Assembly (NCBI GenBank): GCA_000027065.2
Contig: FN543093.2
Location: 2,236,074-2,300,073 of the forward strand
Direction: 5' to 3'
DNA length: 64,000 nucleotides
Origin: Cronobacter turicensis z3032
Lineage (GTDB): Bacteria; Pseudomonadota; Gammaproteobacteria; Enterobacterales; Enterobacteriaceae
The notes beneath the pieces were generated by a model, which was not told where the DNA came from, did not search any database, and saw only the letters and a list, made by a program, of their open reading frames with translations. A program made the translations under genes and the position numbers. Shown here in pieces: positions 45,021 to 54,749 of this stretch. Within the stretch, counting starts at the first letter, position 1, and each line of letters begins with the position of its first letter.

Positions 45021-45915
45021 ATGCGCTGCGCACCGCCCGCCGTACCCGCCAGCCAAACACATTGATATACAGCCCCGCCATCACCAGCAGCGCGCCGATA
45101 ATCTGTAATGCCGAAAGCCGCTCATCAAGCAGCAGCGCAGCGCTGGCAAGCCCCACCACCGGCACCAGCAGCGAGAGCGGCGCCACACGCCAGGTCTCGT
45201 AACGCCCAAGCAACGTCCCCCAGATGCCGTAGCCCAAAATCGTCGCGATAAACGCCAGATAGACCAGTGAAAGCGCCGTCACGCTGTCGATATTCACCAG
45301 GCTCTGCACCACGGCATCCGCGCCGTCGAACATCAGGCTCGCCGCAAAAAACGGCAGCACCGGGATCAGCGCGCTCCACACCACCAGCGACATCACCGCT
45401 GGCGGCGTCGGCAGTTGCATGATTTTTTTATTGAAGATATTGCCGCAGGCCCAGCTCAGCGCCGCGGCGAGCGTCAGCATAAAGCCGGTCAGCGCCACAT
45501 GCTGGCCGTTAAGGCTGCCCTCAATCAGCACCAGCATCCCGCCGATGGCGAGCGCAATGCCGGTCAGCTGTTTGGCCTGGAGACGTTCGCGAAACGCAAA
45601 CACGCCGAGCACGATCGTGAAAAATGCCTGCGCCTGGAGCACCAGCGAGGCGAGCCCCGCGGGCATCCCGAACTTAATAGCGGTGAAGAGAAACGCGAAC
45701 TGCCCGAAGCTTATCGTCAGTCCATAGCCCAGCAGCAGGCGAAACGGGACTGTCGGGCGGGCAATAAATAACAGCGCGGGAAAGGCGACCAGCAAAAAAC
45801 GCAGTCCTGCCAGCAACAGCGGCGGCATGGCGTGTAACCCGACTTTGATTACGACGAAATTCAACCCCCAGGCCAGTACGACCAGTAGTGCCAGCAGCCC
45901 GTCTTTACGCGTCAT
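45019..45915 (-). CDS. eamA: Cysteine/O-acetylserine exporter EamA (YdeD)
   Basis: 298 residues (E. coli 299) with ten membrane helices made of two EamA repeats. Conserved stretches include WGLNFVVIKVGLHAMPPLLL and GRYETWRVAPLSLLVPVVGL. It exports cysteine-pathway metabolites in E. coli. Position next to marB is conserved. Confidence 0.94.
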   Translation of the reverse strand: MTRKDGLLALLVVLAWGLNFVVIKVGLHAMPPLLLAGLRFLLVAFPALLFIARPTVPFRLLLGYGLTISFGQFAFLFTAIKFGMPAGLASLVLQAQAFFTIVLGVFAFRERLQAKQLTGIALAIGGMLVLIEGSLNGQHVALTGFMLTLAAALSWACGNIFNKKIMQLPTPPAVMSLVVWSALIPVLPFFAASLMFDGADAVVQSLVNIDSVTALSLVYLAFIATILGYGIWGTLLGRYETWRVAPLSLLVPVVGLASAALLLDERLSALQIIGALLVMAGLYINVFGWRVRRAVRSA

Positions 45916-46122
45916 CCCCTGCCCCTGTTATTTATTAAAATTATGTTAATACTTCACCATACCGGAATCTTCCGGTGAGAGACAGATCACTAATTTATGG
46001 GGGAAAGTAAAGCACTTCTGAACCCGGAACGGGGTGTACAGGGCGCAAATGGCGTGTTATTGCTGTAAAAGAGACCTGAATCAGGCGCTCGCTCCCGCTC
46101 ACCCCATAAAAAAGATAAGAAA

Positions 46123-47316
46123 ATGTTATCAAAGAAAACGCGTTCCACCGTCGCGCTGTTGGGCTCGTCGTTAATGCTGACTATCGGTCGCGGCGCCACG
46201 CTGCCGTTTATGGCGATTTATCTCGCGAAACGCTTCGCGATGTCGGTTGATGAAATCGGCGTCGCGCTCACCAGCGCCATGACCGCAGGCGTCTTTTTCA
46301 GCCTGGCGTTCAGCGTGTTCGCTGACCGCTTCGACAAAAAGCGCTACATGCTCATCGCTATTGCGGTGTTTGTGGCGGGTTTTGTGGCGATCCCGCTGGC
46401 GCATAACGCCCTGTTGGTGATCCTCTTTTTCGCCATCATCAACTGCGCGTATTCCGTGTTTTCTACCGTCCTGAAGAGTTATTTCGCCGATACGCTGGGC
46501 GTGGCGGCCAAAGCGCGTATTTTCTCGCTCAACTACACCTTTCTGAATATCGGCTGGACGGTCGGTCCGCCGGTCGGCACGCTGCTGATGGTGTATGGCC
46601 TGAATATGCCGTTCTGGCTCTCGGCGGTGACCTCCGGCATGACCTTTATGGTGATCAGCGTTTTTGTACAGCGCGTGGCGCCCGCCCATGAGCAGGCCGA
46701 TTCGCCCGCAGGCCCGCCCCCGCTCTCCCTGCTGTGGCGCGATCAGCGTCTGCTGTGGTTTACCGCCTCGGCGTTTCTCGGCTCGCTGGTGGCCGGTTCC
46801 TTTGCCATCTGTATCTCGCAATATGTGCTGACGTTCTCCGACAGCGCGCTGGCGCAGCAGATTGTCGCGGTAGTGCTGCCGGTCAACGCCGTTCTTGTAG
46901 TTTCGCTGCAATATCTGGTGGGCCGAAAACTGCGCGCCGAGAACTTAAGCCGCCTGATGCTCTTCGGCACCGTCTGCTTTATTCTCGGCCTCGGCGGTTT
47001 CCTGATGTCAGGCACCAATCTCTGGATGTGGGGCGCGGCGGCGGCGGTTTTTACGCTTGGGGAAATCATCTACGCGCCGGGCGAATATATGCTGATCGAC
47101 AATATCGCCCCGCCGGGCCTGAAAGCGGGCTACTTTTCCGTACAGTCGCTCGGCTGGCTGGGCGCGGCGTTCAACCCGATGTACAGCGGCTTTGTACTGA
47201 CCACACTGCCTTCCTGGTCGCTGTTCGCGTCGCTCATGGTCTTCGCCGCCACGGCGTATCTGATGATGGTGAAAGGCATGCGCGTTAAAACCGTCGGCGT
47301 GATGCAGCCAGAGTAA
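46123..47316 (+). CDS. ydeE: MFS transporter YdeE
   Basis: 397 residues with twelve membrane helices. LTIGRGATLPFMAIYLAKRF and ADRFDKKRYMLIAI (motif A) match E. coli YdeE, as do GEIIYAPGEYMLIDNIAPPGLKAGYFS. The E. coli protein is linked to dipeptide efflux. AAAAGATAAGAAA precedes the ATG. It is divergent from eamA, with about 200 bp of AT-rich promoter DNA between. Confidence 0.92.
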   Translation: MLSKKTRSTVALLGSSLMLTIGRGATLPFMAIYLAKRFAMSVDEIGVALTSAMTAGVFFSLAFSVFADRFDKKRYMLIAIAVFVAGFVAIPLAHNALLVILFFAIINCAYSVFSTVLKSYFADTLGVAAKARIFSLNYTFLNIGWTVGPPVGTLLMVYGLNMPFWLSAVTSGMTFMVISVFVQRVAPAHEQADSPAGPPPLSLLWRDQRLLWFTASAFLGSLVAGSFAICISQYVLTFSDSALAQQIVAVVLPVNAVLVVSLQYLVGRKLRAENLSRLMLFGTVCFILGLGGFLMSGTNLWMWGAAAAVFTLGEIIYAPGEYMLIDNIAPPGLKAGYFSVQSLGWLGAAFNPMYSGFVLTTLPSWSLFASLMVFAATAYLMMVKGMRVKTVGVMQPE

Positions 47317-47317
47317 A

Positions 47318-47357
47318 AAAAATGCGGGCCGGGGGAATATGCCGCCCGCATTTTTTA
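47318..47357. terminator. Bidirectional terminator after ydeE
   Basis: ATGCGGGC and GCCCGCAT arms around a 15-base loop, with an A run on the left and TTTTT on the right. It serves ydeE and the convergent membrane-protein gene ending at 47355. Confidence 0.8.
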
Positions 47358-47771
47358 AAACGGAGCGATCTTTAGTAATACTGTGACTCTGCGATAGGCT
47401 ACATACTTTATGAAAAGCATCAGCCCACAGCCGAGAAGCCAGTAAAAGCTTAACAGTACGCAGAGCATGAAATGTGTTGAGCCACCGAAACCAAAAAGCA
47501 GCGTCGGTATTAAAAACATCAGAAAGAAATAGCCATTAATTAATCGAAGCGGTAATAAAGCCATCACAATAAATGCCGGGAACATGCCATACCACAAGAC
47601 TAAATTAAGCGAAGCCGCCAGCCGAACGCTATAAGCGCCATAATATACCCGCCAGACAGAGTAATAGATCGCATCATGTAACATGAGCATGCAAGACATG
47701 GAGACGAGCACCATCAGGGGGCGGAAAATTATCTCACAGAAGAATCGCCTGAAATCGTTATCCATGCTCAT
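47355..47771 (-). CDS. Small hypothetical inner-membrane protein
   Basis: 138 residues with four hydrophobic helices (about 18-35, 55-75, 80-98 and 100-122). Not recognised. AAAGGATAA lies directly before ATG 47771; a second ATG two codons later is possible. It is 75 bp downstream of the DUF1493 gene on the same strand, which suggests a two-gene unit. Base composition is AT-richer than the ydeE side, pointing to an accessory origin. Confidence 0.7.
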   Translation of the reverse strand: MSMDNDFRRFFCEIIFRPLMVLVSMSCMLMLHDAIYYSVWRVYYGAYSVRLAASLNLVLWYGMFPAFIVMALLPLRLINGYFFLMFLIPTLLFGFGGSTHFMLCVLLSFYWLLGCGLMLFIKYVAYRRVTVLLKIAPF

Positions 47772-47846
47772 TTATCCTTTCTGCAACACCGCGCTCAGTC
47801 CACGTCGTTGAGAAATTTAGCCATATCGTCAAGAGATTAACGGGAT

Positions 47847-48200
47847 TTATTCATATAACCAGCGCCCCGCCTCGGCGCTCTCCACCAGCATACCGATGGT
47901 GAGAGGTTTATGCGGGTCAGGCTCTTTGCTTCCAAAATAGTCGGGATGGAAATAATCGAGAATTTCAAAGCTGCCCGGCTCGACACTCCATCGGCTGAAA
48001 TAGGCTTGCAGCAGTTCTTCATTATCCTCGAAGACAAGTTTCAGGTCATCTCTGATTCGGGTGTCGCGCGTCACGGGACGTTTGGGGCCAAAGAGAAAAT
48101 ACTCTCTGGGGTTATAATCCCGCTCTATGAATTCGATGATTTCTTTCTCGATATCTCTCATCAGAAGCTTGTCCATCGTATGTATTTCAGTGGCATCCAT
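47847..48200 (-). CDS. DUF1493 family protein
   Basis: About 117 residues from ATG 48200 (CAGGGCGG upstream); other ATGs at 48176 and 48161 are possible, and the frame stays open to 48233. Features are a helical N-terminus (DIEKEIIEFIERDYN), the TRDTRIRDDLKLVFEDNEEL block and the terminal TIGMLVESAEAGRWLYE. The family is widespread in enterobacteria and its function unknown. A remnant of a second copy is at 6229-6420. It is upstream of a small membrane-protein gene. Confidence 0.82.
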   Translation of the reverse strand: MDATEIHTMDKLLMRDIEKEIIEFIERDYNPREYFLFGPKRPVTRDTRIRDDLKLVFEDNEELLQAYFSRWSVEPGSFEILDYFHPDYFGSKEPDPHKPLTIGMLVESAEAGRWLYE

Positions 48201-48357
48201 TTGCAACCGCCCTGTTCCAGTAATCAATTTCACATCGAATCATTTTATACTTATTATTCGCTCAGTCACTGGCGCGAGTAACGCACTGATTACCGGTTAT
48301 CACCATCAGCATTCGTTAAATAAAGGCCAGCCTCCCACCAGCCTTTCATCACAGCCG

Positions 48358-49056
48358 TTATATCGCCACCAGCCTTCGCACACCGTCAGCTTCCATCGCT
48401 TTGCCAGTGCCGCGCTGGACGATAGCGCCGCGCGACATCACCAGATAGTTATCCGCCAGTCCGGCGGCGAAATCGTAAAACTGCTCCACCAGCAGAATAG
48501 CCATATCGCCGCGCGCGGCCAGCGCCTGGATAACTGCGCCTATCTCTTTGATGACCGACGGCTGAATGCCCTCGGTGGGTTCGTCGAGGATCAGTAACTG
48601 CGGACGGCTGGCGAGCGCCCGCCCGATGGCGAGCTGTTGCTGCTGCCCGCCGGAGAGATCGCCGCCGCGCCGCTGGCGCATCGATTTCAGCACCGGAAAC
48701 AGCGTGTAGATCTCCTCGGGCACGCTTCTGGCGTCGGCGCCGCGAAAGCGCGACAGCCCCATCAGCAGGTTTTCCTCCACCGTCAGTCGCGGGAAAATCT
48801 CGCGCCCTTGCGGCACATACGCGATGCCCGCCGCCACGCGCTGGTGCGGTTTATAACGGGTAATGACGTCGCCCTGCCAGGTCACCGAGCCGGTACGTGC
48901 CGGGATCAGTCCCATCAGGCATTTCAGCAGCGTGCTTTTGCCGACGCCGTTGCGCCCGAGCAGACAGGTCACTTCGCCAGGGCGCGCCTCAAGCGACACG
49001 CCGCGCAGAATATGGCTGCCGCCGTAGTATTGATGCAGTTCGTTTACGTTTAACAT
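48358..49056 (-). CDS. urtE: Urea ABC transporter ATPase UrtE
   Basis: 232 residues. Walker A in LLGRNGVGKSTLLKCLMG, signature LSGGQQQQLAIGRAL, Walker B in LLILDEPTEGIQPSVIKEIG. It is a LivF-type short ATPase; the HQYYGGSHILRGVSL start and the urt gene order identify UrtE. It couples ATP hydrolysis to urea import with UrtD. It is the last gene of the leftward urea block; no clear terminator is seen in the 120 bp after it. Confidence 0.92.
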   Translation of the reverse strand: MLNVNELHQYYGGSHILRGVSLEARPGEVTCLLGRNGVGKSTLLKCLMGLIPARTGSVTWQGDVITRYKPHQRVAAGIAYVPQGREIFPRLTVEENLLMGLSRFRGADARSVPEEIYTLFPVLKSMRQRRGGDLSGGQQQQLAIGRALASRPQLLILDEPTEGIQPSVIKEIGAVIQALAARGDMAILLVEQFYDFAAGLADNYLVMSRGAIVQRGTGKAMEADGVRRLVAI

Positions 49057-49065
49057 CGCTGTTCC

Positions 49066-49863
49066 TTAACGCCCGAGATAGACGTCGATCACCTGCTCGT
49101 TGGCCTGAACGTCCGCCAGCGACCCTTCCGCCAGCACCTGGCCCTGATGCAGCACCGTCACTTTGTCGGCGATGGTTTCCACAAAGCCCATATCGTGTTC
49201 CACCACCATCAGAGAATGTTTGCCCGCCAGCGCGCGAAACAGCTCGGCGGCATAGTCGGTTTCCGCGTCGGTCATGCCCGCCGCAGGCTCGTCGAGCAGC
49301 AGCAGATGCGGCTCCTGCATCAGCAGCATGCCGATTTCCAGAAACTGCTTCTGGCCGTGTGAGAGCGCCCCGGCCAGACGCTGGCGCTCAGCCCCTAAGC
49401 GCAGCGTCGCCAACATCGCGTCGATGCGGTCCGTCTGCTCGCTGTTCAGCCGCGCGCGCAGCGTCCCGCGCACCGTTTTATCGCCCTTTTGCGCCAGCTC
49501 CAGATTCTCAAACACCGTCAGCGCCTCAAACACCGTCGGCTTCTGGAACTTGCGCCCGATGCCGCGCCGGGCGATCTCTACCGGATCAAGACGCGTCAGA
49601 TCCGTTTGCTGATCGTAAATCGCCCGCCCGCTCTGAGGCCGGGTTTTGCCGGTGATGACATCCATCAGCGTGGTTTTGCCCGCGCCATTGGGGCCGATAA
49701 TGCAGCGCAGTTCGCCGACGCCGGTCGAGAGCGTCAGATTGGTGAGCGCCTGAAAACCGTCGAAACTGACGTTGATTTTCTCCAGTTGCAGCACCGGATC
49801 GGTCTGCGCGCGAAAGCGGTCGGTCTCATACTGCCGGGTATAGAGCGTATCCGTAGCGTGCAT
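49066..49863 (-). CDS. urtD: Urea ABC transporter ATPase UrtD
   Basis: 265 residues. Walker A in IIGPNGAGKTTLMDVITG, signature LSHGQKQFLEIG, Walker B in LLLLDEPAAGMTDAET. LivG-type. Its ATG overlaps the urtC stop by one base (TAATG), so translation is coupled. The long N-terminal tail before VLQLEKINVSFDGF is typical of UrtD. Confidence 0.92.
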   Translation of the reverse strand: MHATDTLYTRQYETDRFRAQTDPVLQLEKINVSFDGFQALTNLTLSTGVGELRCIIGPNGAGKTTLMDVITGKTRPQSGRAIYDQQTDLTRLDPVEIARRGIGRKFQKPTVFEALTVFENLELAQKGDKTVRGTLRARLNSEQTDRIDAMLATLRLGAERQRLAGALSHGQKQFLEIGMLLMQEPHLLLLDEPAAGMTDAETDYAAELFRALAGKHSLMVVEHDMGFVETIADKVTVLHQGQVLAEGSLADVQANEQVIDVYLGR

Positions 49864-50936
49864 TATTTCTCTCCTCTGCGCAGAAGCCCCGCCACGCCGC
49901 GCGGCAAAAACAGGGTGATGAGGATAAATATCAGCCCTAAAAAGAGTTGCCAGTACTCCGGCATCACCACCGTAAAGAGACTTTTAGCCCCGTTGACCAG
50001 CAGCGCCCCGAACACCGGCCCCACCAGCGTGCCGCGTCCGCCAAGCGCCACCCAGATGGCGGCTTCGATGGAGTTGGTCGGCGACATTTCGCCGGGGTTA
50101 ATGATGCCGACCTGCGGCACATAGAGCGCGCCGGCAAGGCCGCACATCACGGCGGAAATCGTCCAGACCAGCAGCTTGAAGCCGCGCGGATCGTAGCCGC
50201 AGAACATCAGTCGGCTTTCGGCGTCGCGCACCGCCGTCAGCACCCGGCCAAACTTGCTGCGCGCGAGCCACAGTCCGACCGCCAGGCAGGCCAGCAGCAA
50301 GGCGAGCGTGGCGATAAAGAGCGCGATGCGCGTGCCGGCCGCGGTGAGTGAAAACCCAAGCAGCGTGGTAAAGCCGGTAAAACCGTTGTTGCCGCCAAAG
50401 CCGGTTTCATTGCGAAAAAAGAGCAACATCCCGGCGAAGGTCAGCGCCTGGGTAATGATGGAGAAATAGACGCCCTTGATTTTCGAGCGGAACGCAAAGA
50501 AACCGAAGACAAGCGCCAGCAGCCCCGGCACCAGCACCACCAGCAGCAGCGCCCAGAGAAAATTCGACGTGCCCCACCAGTACCACGGCAGCTCGCTCCA
50601 GGAGAGAAACGACATAAACGCGGGCAGCCCGTCGCCTGCCGCCTGGCGCATCAGGTACATGCCCATCGCGTAGCCGCCGAGCGCGAAGAAAATCCCGTGG
50701 CCGAGCGACAGCAGCCCGGCGTAGCCCCAGACCAGATCCAGCGCCACGGCGACAATCGCGTAGCAGAGGATTTTGCCCATCAGCGTCAGCGTCCAGGTCG
50801 AGACCGCAAGCGGGTGGCTTGCGGGTAAGAGCGTGAGAAACGGCAGCGCGAAGAGCGCCGCCAGCGCCAGCCCGCCTGCGATAACGCTCAGGCGCGGCGC
50901 TTTTTGAACCAGCGTTAAGGCGATCGGCTGCGTCAT
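49863..50936 (-). CDS. urtC: Urea ABC transporter permease UrtC
   Basis: 357 residues with about ten membrane helices of the LivM type. DLVWGYAGLLSLGHGIFFALGGYAMGMYL and TNSIEAAIWVALGGRGTLVGPVFGA are characteristic of UrtC. The start overlaps the urtB stop as ATGA. It forms the membrane channel with UrtB. Confidence 0.93.
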   Translation of the reverse strand: MTQPIALTLVQKAPRLSVIAGGLALAALFALPFLTLLPASHPLAVSTWTLTLMGKILCYAIVAVALDLVWGYAGLLSLGHGIFFALGGYAMGMYLMRQAAGDGLPAFMSFLSWSELPWYWWGTSNFLWALLLVVLVPGLLALVFGFFAFRSKIKGVYFSIITQALTFAGMLLFFRNETGFGGNNGFTGFTTLLGFSLTAAGTRIALFIATLALLLACLAVGLWLARSKFGRVLTAVRDAESRLMFCGYDPRGFKLLVWTISAVMCGLAGALYVPQVGIINPGEMSPTNSIEAAIWVALGGRGTLVGPVFGALLVNGAKSLFTVVMPEYWQLFLGLIFILITLFLPRGVAGLLRRGEK

Positions 50937-52498
50937 TCCACGGCCCTCCCTTTGAGTGCGAACAACCCCTGCGGGCGTTTCTGGATAAACAGGATAACCA
51001 TCACCAGGATGGCGATTTTGCCGAGCACCGCGCCGACCTGCGGTTCGAGGATTTTATTGAAAATACCCAGACCGAACGCCGCCGCCACGCTGCCCGCCAG
51101 CTGACCAACGCCGCCCAGCACCACCACTAAAAAGGAATCGATGATGTAACCCTGGCCGAGCTCCGGCCCGACATTGCCAAGCTGGGAGAGCGCCACGCCG
51201 CCGAGGCCCGCGATACCGGAGCCGAGTCCGAAGGCCAGCATATCGACGCGTCCGGTCGGTACGCCGCAGCAGGCCGCCATCGCGCGGTTCTGCGTGACCG
51301 CGCGCACGTTCATCCCAAGCCGGGTTTTAGTGAGCGCAAGCCAGGTGAAAAACAGCACCAGCAGCACAAAGCCCATCACCACCAGACGGTTCCACGGCAG
51401 GATCAGGTTTGGCAGCACCTGGATGCCGCCGGAGAGCCAGGCCGGGTTCGCCACCTCGACGTTTTGCGCGCCGAACGTCATGCGCACCAGCTGGATAAGC
51501 ATCAGACTGATCCCCCAGGTGGCGAGCAGCGTCTCCAGCGGGCGGCCATACAAATGGCGAATAATGGCGCGCTCAAGCGCCATCCCCGCGCAGGCCGTGA
51601 CCATAAACGCCACCGGCAGCGCCAGCACCGGATAGAACGCCAGCCACTGCGGCGCGAAGGCCGCCAGCGCGTTCTGCACGCACCAGGTGGCGTAAGCGCC
51701 AAGCATCAGCATTTCGCCGTGGGCCATATTAATGACGCCGAGCAGGCCGTAGGTAATCGCCAGCCCCAGCGCGGCCAGCAGCAGAATCGAGCCGAGCGAC
51801 AGCCCCATAAACGCCTGGCCGAGCAGCTCGCCCACCTTCAGGCGGCTGTCAATGGCGTGAACGCTGGCGGTGGCGGCCTCACGCACGCGGGCGTCAGGCT
51901 CGCTGGCGGCGTCGGTAAAAGGCTGAAGCCGCGCGCGGGTTTGCGGCTCGCCGGATTCGCCAAGCCGCGTGACCGCTTTCAGGCGCACGGCGGAATCAGG
52001 GCTTGTCAGCTGAAGCGTGGCGAGCGCAGTGGAGAGCGCCTCGCGCACGGTGGCTTCTTTTTCGTCCGCCAGGCGCTGGGTCAGTAACGGCGCCATGTGC
52101 GGGTCGCCGTCGCGCTGTAAAGACCGGGCGGCATCAAGGCGTTCCGTGACGTTGTCACTCACCAGACGATGGGTAGCCAGCGCCGCGGCGGCCAGATTGC
52201 GCAGGCGGTTGGTCAGCCGCAGCGGTTTCACCGCCCCTTCCGGCGTGGCGGCGCTCCCGAGCGCGGTCAGGCCATCAGGGCGCTGTGCGAACGGATGCTT
52301 TTGCGTATCGACGACCAGATTTTCCTGACCGAGCGCCACCAGCAACGGCAGACGCGCGGCATCCGGCGACGCGGCCCAGGTTTGCAGCAGCGTCGCCTGT
52401 TGGCTGCGGCTGGCGGCCGCGAAGTCGTCGGCGTCACCGGCGCGCGCGAGCCACGGCGCCAGCAAGGCGGCGATCATCAGCCAGCGGAATAATGTCAT
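50933..52498 (-). CDS. urtB: Urea ABC transporter permease UrtB
   Basis: 521 residues from ATG 52498, chosen because GCAAAGGAGATACCC precedes it; the upstream frame runs through REP-like repeats. The first ~230 residues are a signal peptide (LLAPWLARAGD) and a periplasmic helical-repeat domain, the extension that separates UrtB from LivH; the rest is the LivH-like permease with NMAHGEMLMLGAYATWC. Two inverted REP-like copies lie between this gene and urtA, which may reduce its expression relative to the binding protein. Confidence 0.92.
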   Translation of the reverse strand: MTLFRWLMIAALLAPWLARAGDADDFAAASRSQQATLLQTWAASPDAARLPLLVALGQENLVVDTQKHPFAQRPDGLTALGSAATPEGAVKPLRLTNRLRNLAAAALATHRLVSDNVTERLDAARSLQRDGDPHMAPLLTQRLADEKEATVREALSTALATLQLTSPDSAVRLKAVTRLGESGEPQTRARLQPFTDAASEPDARVREAATASVHAIDSRLKVGELLGQAFMGLSLGSILLLAALGLAITYGLLGVINMAHGEMLMLGAYATWCVQNALAAFAPQWLAFYPVLALPVAFMVTACAGMALERAIIRHLYGRPLETLLATWGISLMLIQLVRMTFGAQNVEVANPAWLSGGIQVLPNLILPWNRLVVMGFVLLVLFFTWLALTKTRLGMNVRAVTQNRAMAACCGVPTGRVDMLAFGLGSGIAGLGGVALSQLGNVGPELGQGYIIDSFLVVVLGGVGQLAGSVAAAFGLGIFNKILEPQVGAVLGKIAILVMVILFIQKRPQGLFALKGRAVE

Positions 52499-52549
52499 GG
52501 GTATCTCCTTTGCAACCGTTATGCCTCGGTGGTGTCGGGCGGCATTTAT

Positions 52550-52623
52550 GGCGGGTGCGCTTCGCTTACCCGCCCGACAAAACACAGGCTTTCCTGTAGG
52601 GCGGGTAAGCTTGCGCACCCGCC
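52550..52623. repeat. Inverted pair of REP-like palindromes (copies 5 and 6) in the urtA-urtB gap
   Basis: Copy 5 (52550-52574, minus orientation) and copy 6 (52596-52623, plus orientation with GTAG head) face each other with about 20 bases between, like the BIME arrangement of E. coli REPs. Position inside an operon after the binding-protein gene fits a role in mRNA 3' end protection of urtA. Confidence 0.75.
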
Positions 52624-52665
52624 AGTTCAACCGCGTAACCTGAACCATGCCTGGCTCAACGCCCG

Positions 52666-53937
52666 TTAATGACTGGCGGTTTTCACTGGCGTATCGGCTT
52701 TTTTATCGTTACCGGCGATATACGGGCTCCACGGCTGCGCGCGCACCGGTGCTTCGGTCTGCCACACCACGTTGAACTGGCCGTTGCCTTCAATTTCGCC
52801 AATCATCACGGGTTTATGCAGATGGTGGTTGGTGTTGTCCATTGTCAGCGTAAAGCCGGACGGCGCCTTAAACGATTGCCCTGCCATCGCCGCGCGCACT
52901 TTATCGACATCCGTCGTGCCCGCCTTCTCTACCGCCTGCGCCCACATATGAATGCCGACATAGGTGGCTTCCATCGGATCGTTAGTGACCACCGTACCGG
53001 CGTTCGGCAACTTGTGCGCTTTGGCGTAAGCGCGGTAATCCGCGACGAATTTTTTGTTCTCGGGGTTATCGACCGACTCGAAGTAGTTCCATGCGGCCAG
53101 ATTGCCCACCAGCGGTTTGGCATCGATACCGCGCAGTTCCTCTTCGCCCACCGAAAACGCCACCACCGGAACGTCGGTCGCCTTCAGCCCCTGGTTCGCC
53201 AGCTCTTTATAGAACGGGACGTTGGAATCGCCGTTAATGGTGGAAACGACGGCCGTTTTACCGCCTGCGGAGAATTTCTTGATATTGGCGACAATGGTCT
53301 GGTAGTCGCTGTAGCCAAACGGGGTGTAGACCTCTTCGATATCTTTGTCCTGAACGCCTTTAGAATGCAGGAACGCGCGCAGGATTTTGTTGGTGGTGCG
53401 CGGATAGACATAATCGGTGCCGAGCAGGAAGAAGCGTTTCGCGCCGCCGCCATCTTCGCTCATCAGATATTCCACTGCCGGGATCGCCTGCTGATTGGGC
53501 GCGGCGCCCGTATAGAAGACGTTCGGCGACATCTCTTCGCCTTCGTACTGCACCGGGTAGAAGAGCAGCCCGTTGAGTTCTTCAAAGACCGGCAGTACGG
53601 ATTTGCGCGAGACCGACGTCCAGCAGCCAAAAACGGCGGCGACCTTATCCTGGCTCAGCAACTGGCGGGCTTTCTCGGCGAACAGCGGCCAGTTGGAGGC
53701 CGGATCGACCACCACAGGCTCCAGCTTTTTACCGAGAACGCCGCCTTTGGCGTTGATCTCATCAATGGTCATCAGCGCCACGTCTTTGAGCGGCGTTTCG
53801 GAAATCGCCATCGTGCCGGAGAGCGAGTGCATGATGCCCACTTTGATAGTGTCGGCGGCCTGGGCGCTGAAGGCGAACCCCATGCTGATGACCGAGGCGG
53901 AAAGGGCGAAAGCTTTTAACAGAGTACGACGATGCAT
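52666..53937 (-). CDS. urtA: Urea-binding protein UrtA
   Basis: 423 residues with a signal peptide (about 1-27, ending AQAAD). UrtA landmarks are IKVGIMHSLSGTMAISETPL, AVFGCWTSVSRKSVLPVFEE and LFYPVQYEGEEMSPNVFYTGAAPNQQ. It binds urea in the periplasm and delivers it to UrtBC. It is 36 bp after the GntR gene on the same strand, so it is probably transcribed with it. Confidence 0.95.
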   Translation of the reverse strand: MHRRTLLKAFALSASVISMGFAFSAQAADTIKVGIMHSLSGTMAISETPLKDVALMTIDEINAKGGVLGKKLEPVVVDPASNWPLFAEKARQLLSQDKVAAVFGCWTSVSRKSVLPVFEELNGLLFYPVQYEGEEMSPNVFYTGAAPNQQAIPAVEYLMSEDGGGAKRFFLLGTDYVYPRTTNKILRAFLHSKGVQDKDIEEVYTPFGYSDYQTIVANIKKFSAGGKTAVVSTINGDSNVPFYKELANQGLKATDVPVVAFSVGEEELRGIDAKPLVGNLAAWNYFESVDNPENKKFVADYRAYAKAHKLPNAGTVVTNDPMEATYVGIHMWAQAVEKAGTTDVDKVRAAMAGQSFKAPSGFTLTMDNTNHHLHKPVMIGEIEGNGQFNVVWQTEAPVRAQPWSPYIAGNDKKADTPVKTASH

Positions 53938-53973
53938 AAGGGTGACTCCTGATAATGGATGCTGTGTGTACGG

Positions 53974-54675
53974 TTAATCTGGCGTTCCACGCCGCGCCTG
54001 TTGCAGGGCGTGAAGCGTAATCTTGCGAACCTCTTTCTGGCTTTGGGCAATATGGTCGTGCAGTCGGGTCCGGGCCTCCTTCAGGTTGCGTTCAAAAATG
54101 GCGAGCAGGATCTGGCCATGCTCGGCGTAAGTCGCGCTGATGCGTGACGCCTGGGTGAAATCCATGCGGCGCACAATGCGGATTTTTTCCGTGACCTCGC
54201 GATGCACGCGCGCCATCTCCGGGTTGCCCGCGGTGCCGACGAGCGTCATGTGAAACGCCTCATCGTGCGGCGCGACATCGCCGCCCTGGGCAAGCGGCGG
54301 CGACGCTATCCAGAATTCGCGCAGCTCGCACAGCGGCAGCGGCGTGACGTGCGCCGGCAAGGCGCAGAGCCGTGCGACGGCTTCCGTTTCCAGCACAATG
54401 CGCAGATCGTAGAGCGCCTCCAGGTGGTCGAAGTCGATCTGCCGCACCTGCCAGCCGCTGCGTGGCTGGACATCGAGATAGCCTTCCTGTTCAAGCCGGT
54501 GCAGCGCCTGGCGCACCGGCGTGCGGCTCGCGCCCATGCGCGCGGCGACGTCGTTTTCGCTGAAGCGATCGCCGGGCAGCAGCCGGAAATCGAAGATCTC
54601 CTGTTTCATCAGCCGATAGATGCGATCGCCCTGCGCCTCCGGGGGCGCCGCGCGGTGTCGGGCGGTGAATGGCAT
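53974..54675 (-). CDS. GntR family regulator (FCD subfamily)
   Basis: 233 residues from ATG 54675, supported by ACAGGAGGCGC directly upstream. GntR winged helix (RFSENDVAARMGASRTPVRQALHRLEQEGYL) and a C-terminal all-helical FCD ligand domain with its metal-binding His/Asp pattern (HDEAFHMTLV, ATYAEHGQILLAI). Located between urea carboxylase and urtA, it probably senses a urea-pathway metabolite and controls the local genes, in addition to nitrogen control from the sigma-54 promoter. Confidence 0.88.
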   Translation of the reverse strand: MPFTARHRAAPPEAQGDRIYRLMKQEIFDFRLLPGDRFSENDVAARMGASRTPVRQALHRLEQEGYLDVQPRSGWQVRQIDFDHLEALYDLRIVLETEAVARLCALPAHVTPLPLCELREFWIASPPLAQGGDVAPHDEAFHMTLVGTAGNPEMARVHREVTEKIRIVRRMDFTQASRISATYAEHGQILLAIFERNLKEARTRLHDHIAQSQKEVRKITLHALQQARRGTPD

Positions 54676-54700
54676 AGCGCCTCCTGTGTTCCCTGTGTCT

Positions 54701-54725
54701 GGCGAGTGCGCGTTGCTTACCCGCC
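54701..54725 (-). repeat. REP-like palindrome (copy 7, degenerate)
   Basis: GGCGAGTGCG and GCTTACCCGCC, lying between the urea carboxylase stop and the GntR ribosome binding site. Confidence 0.6.
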
Positions 54726-54749
54726 GCCTGTCATAACAAGTAAGCCCGC

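Noticed and set aside
52669..53919. 416-codon frame opposite urtA
   Set aside because: Antisense shadow; no signal peptide or domain.
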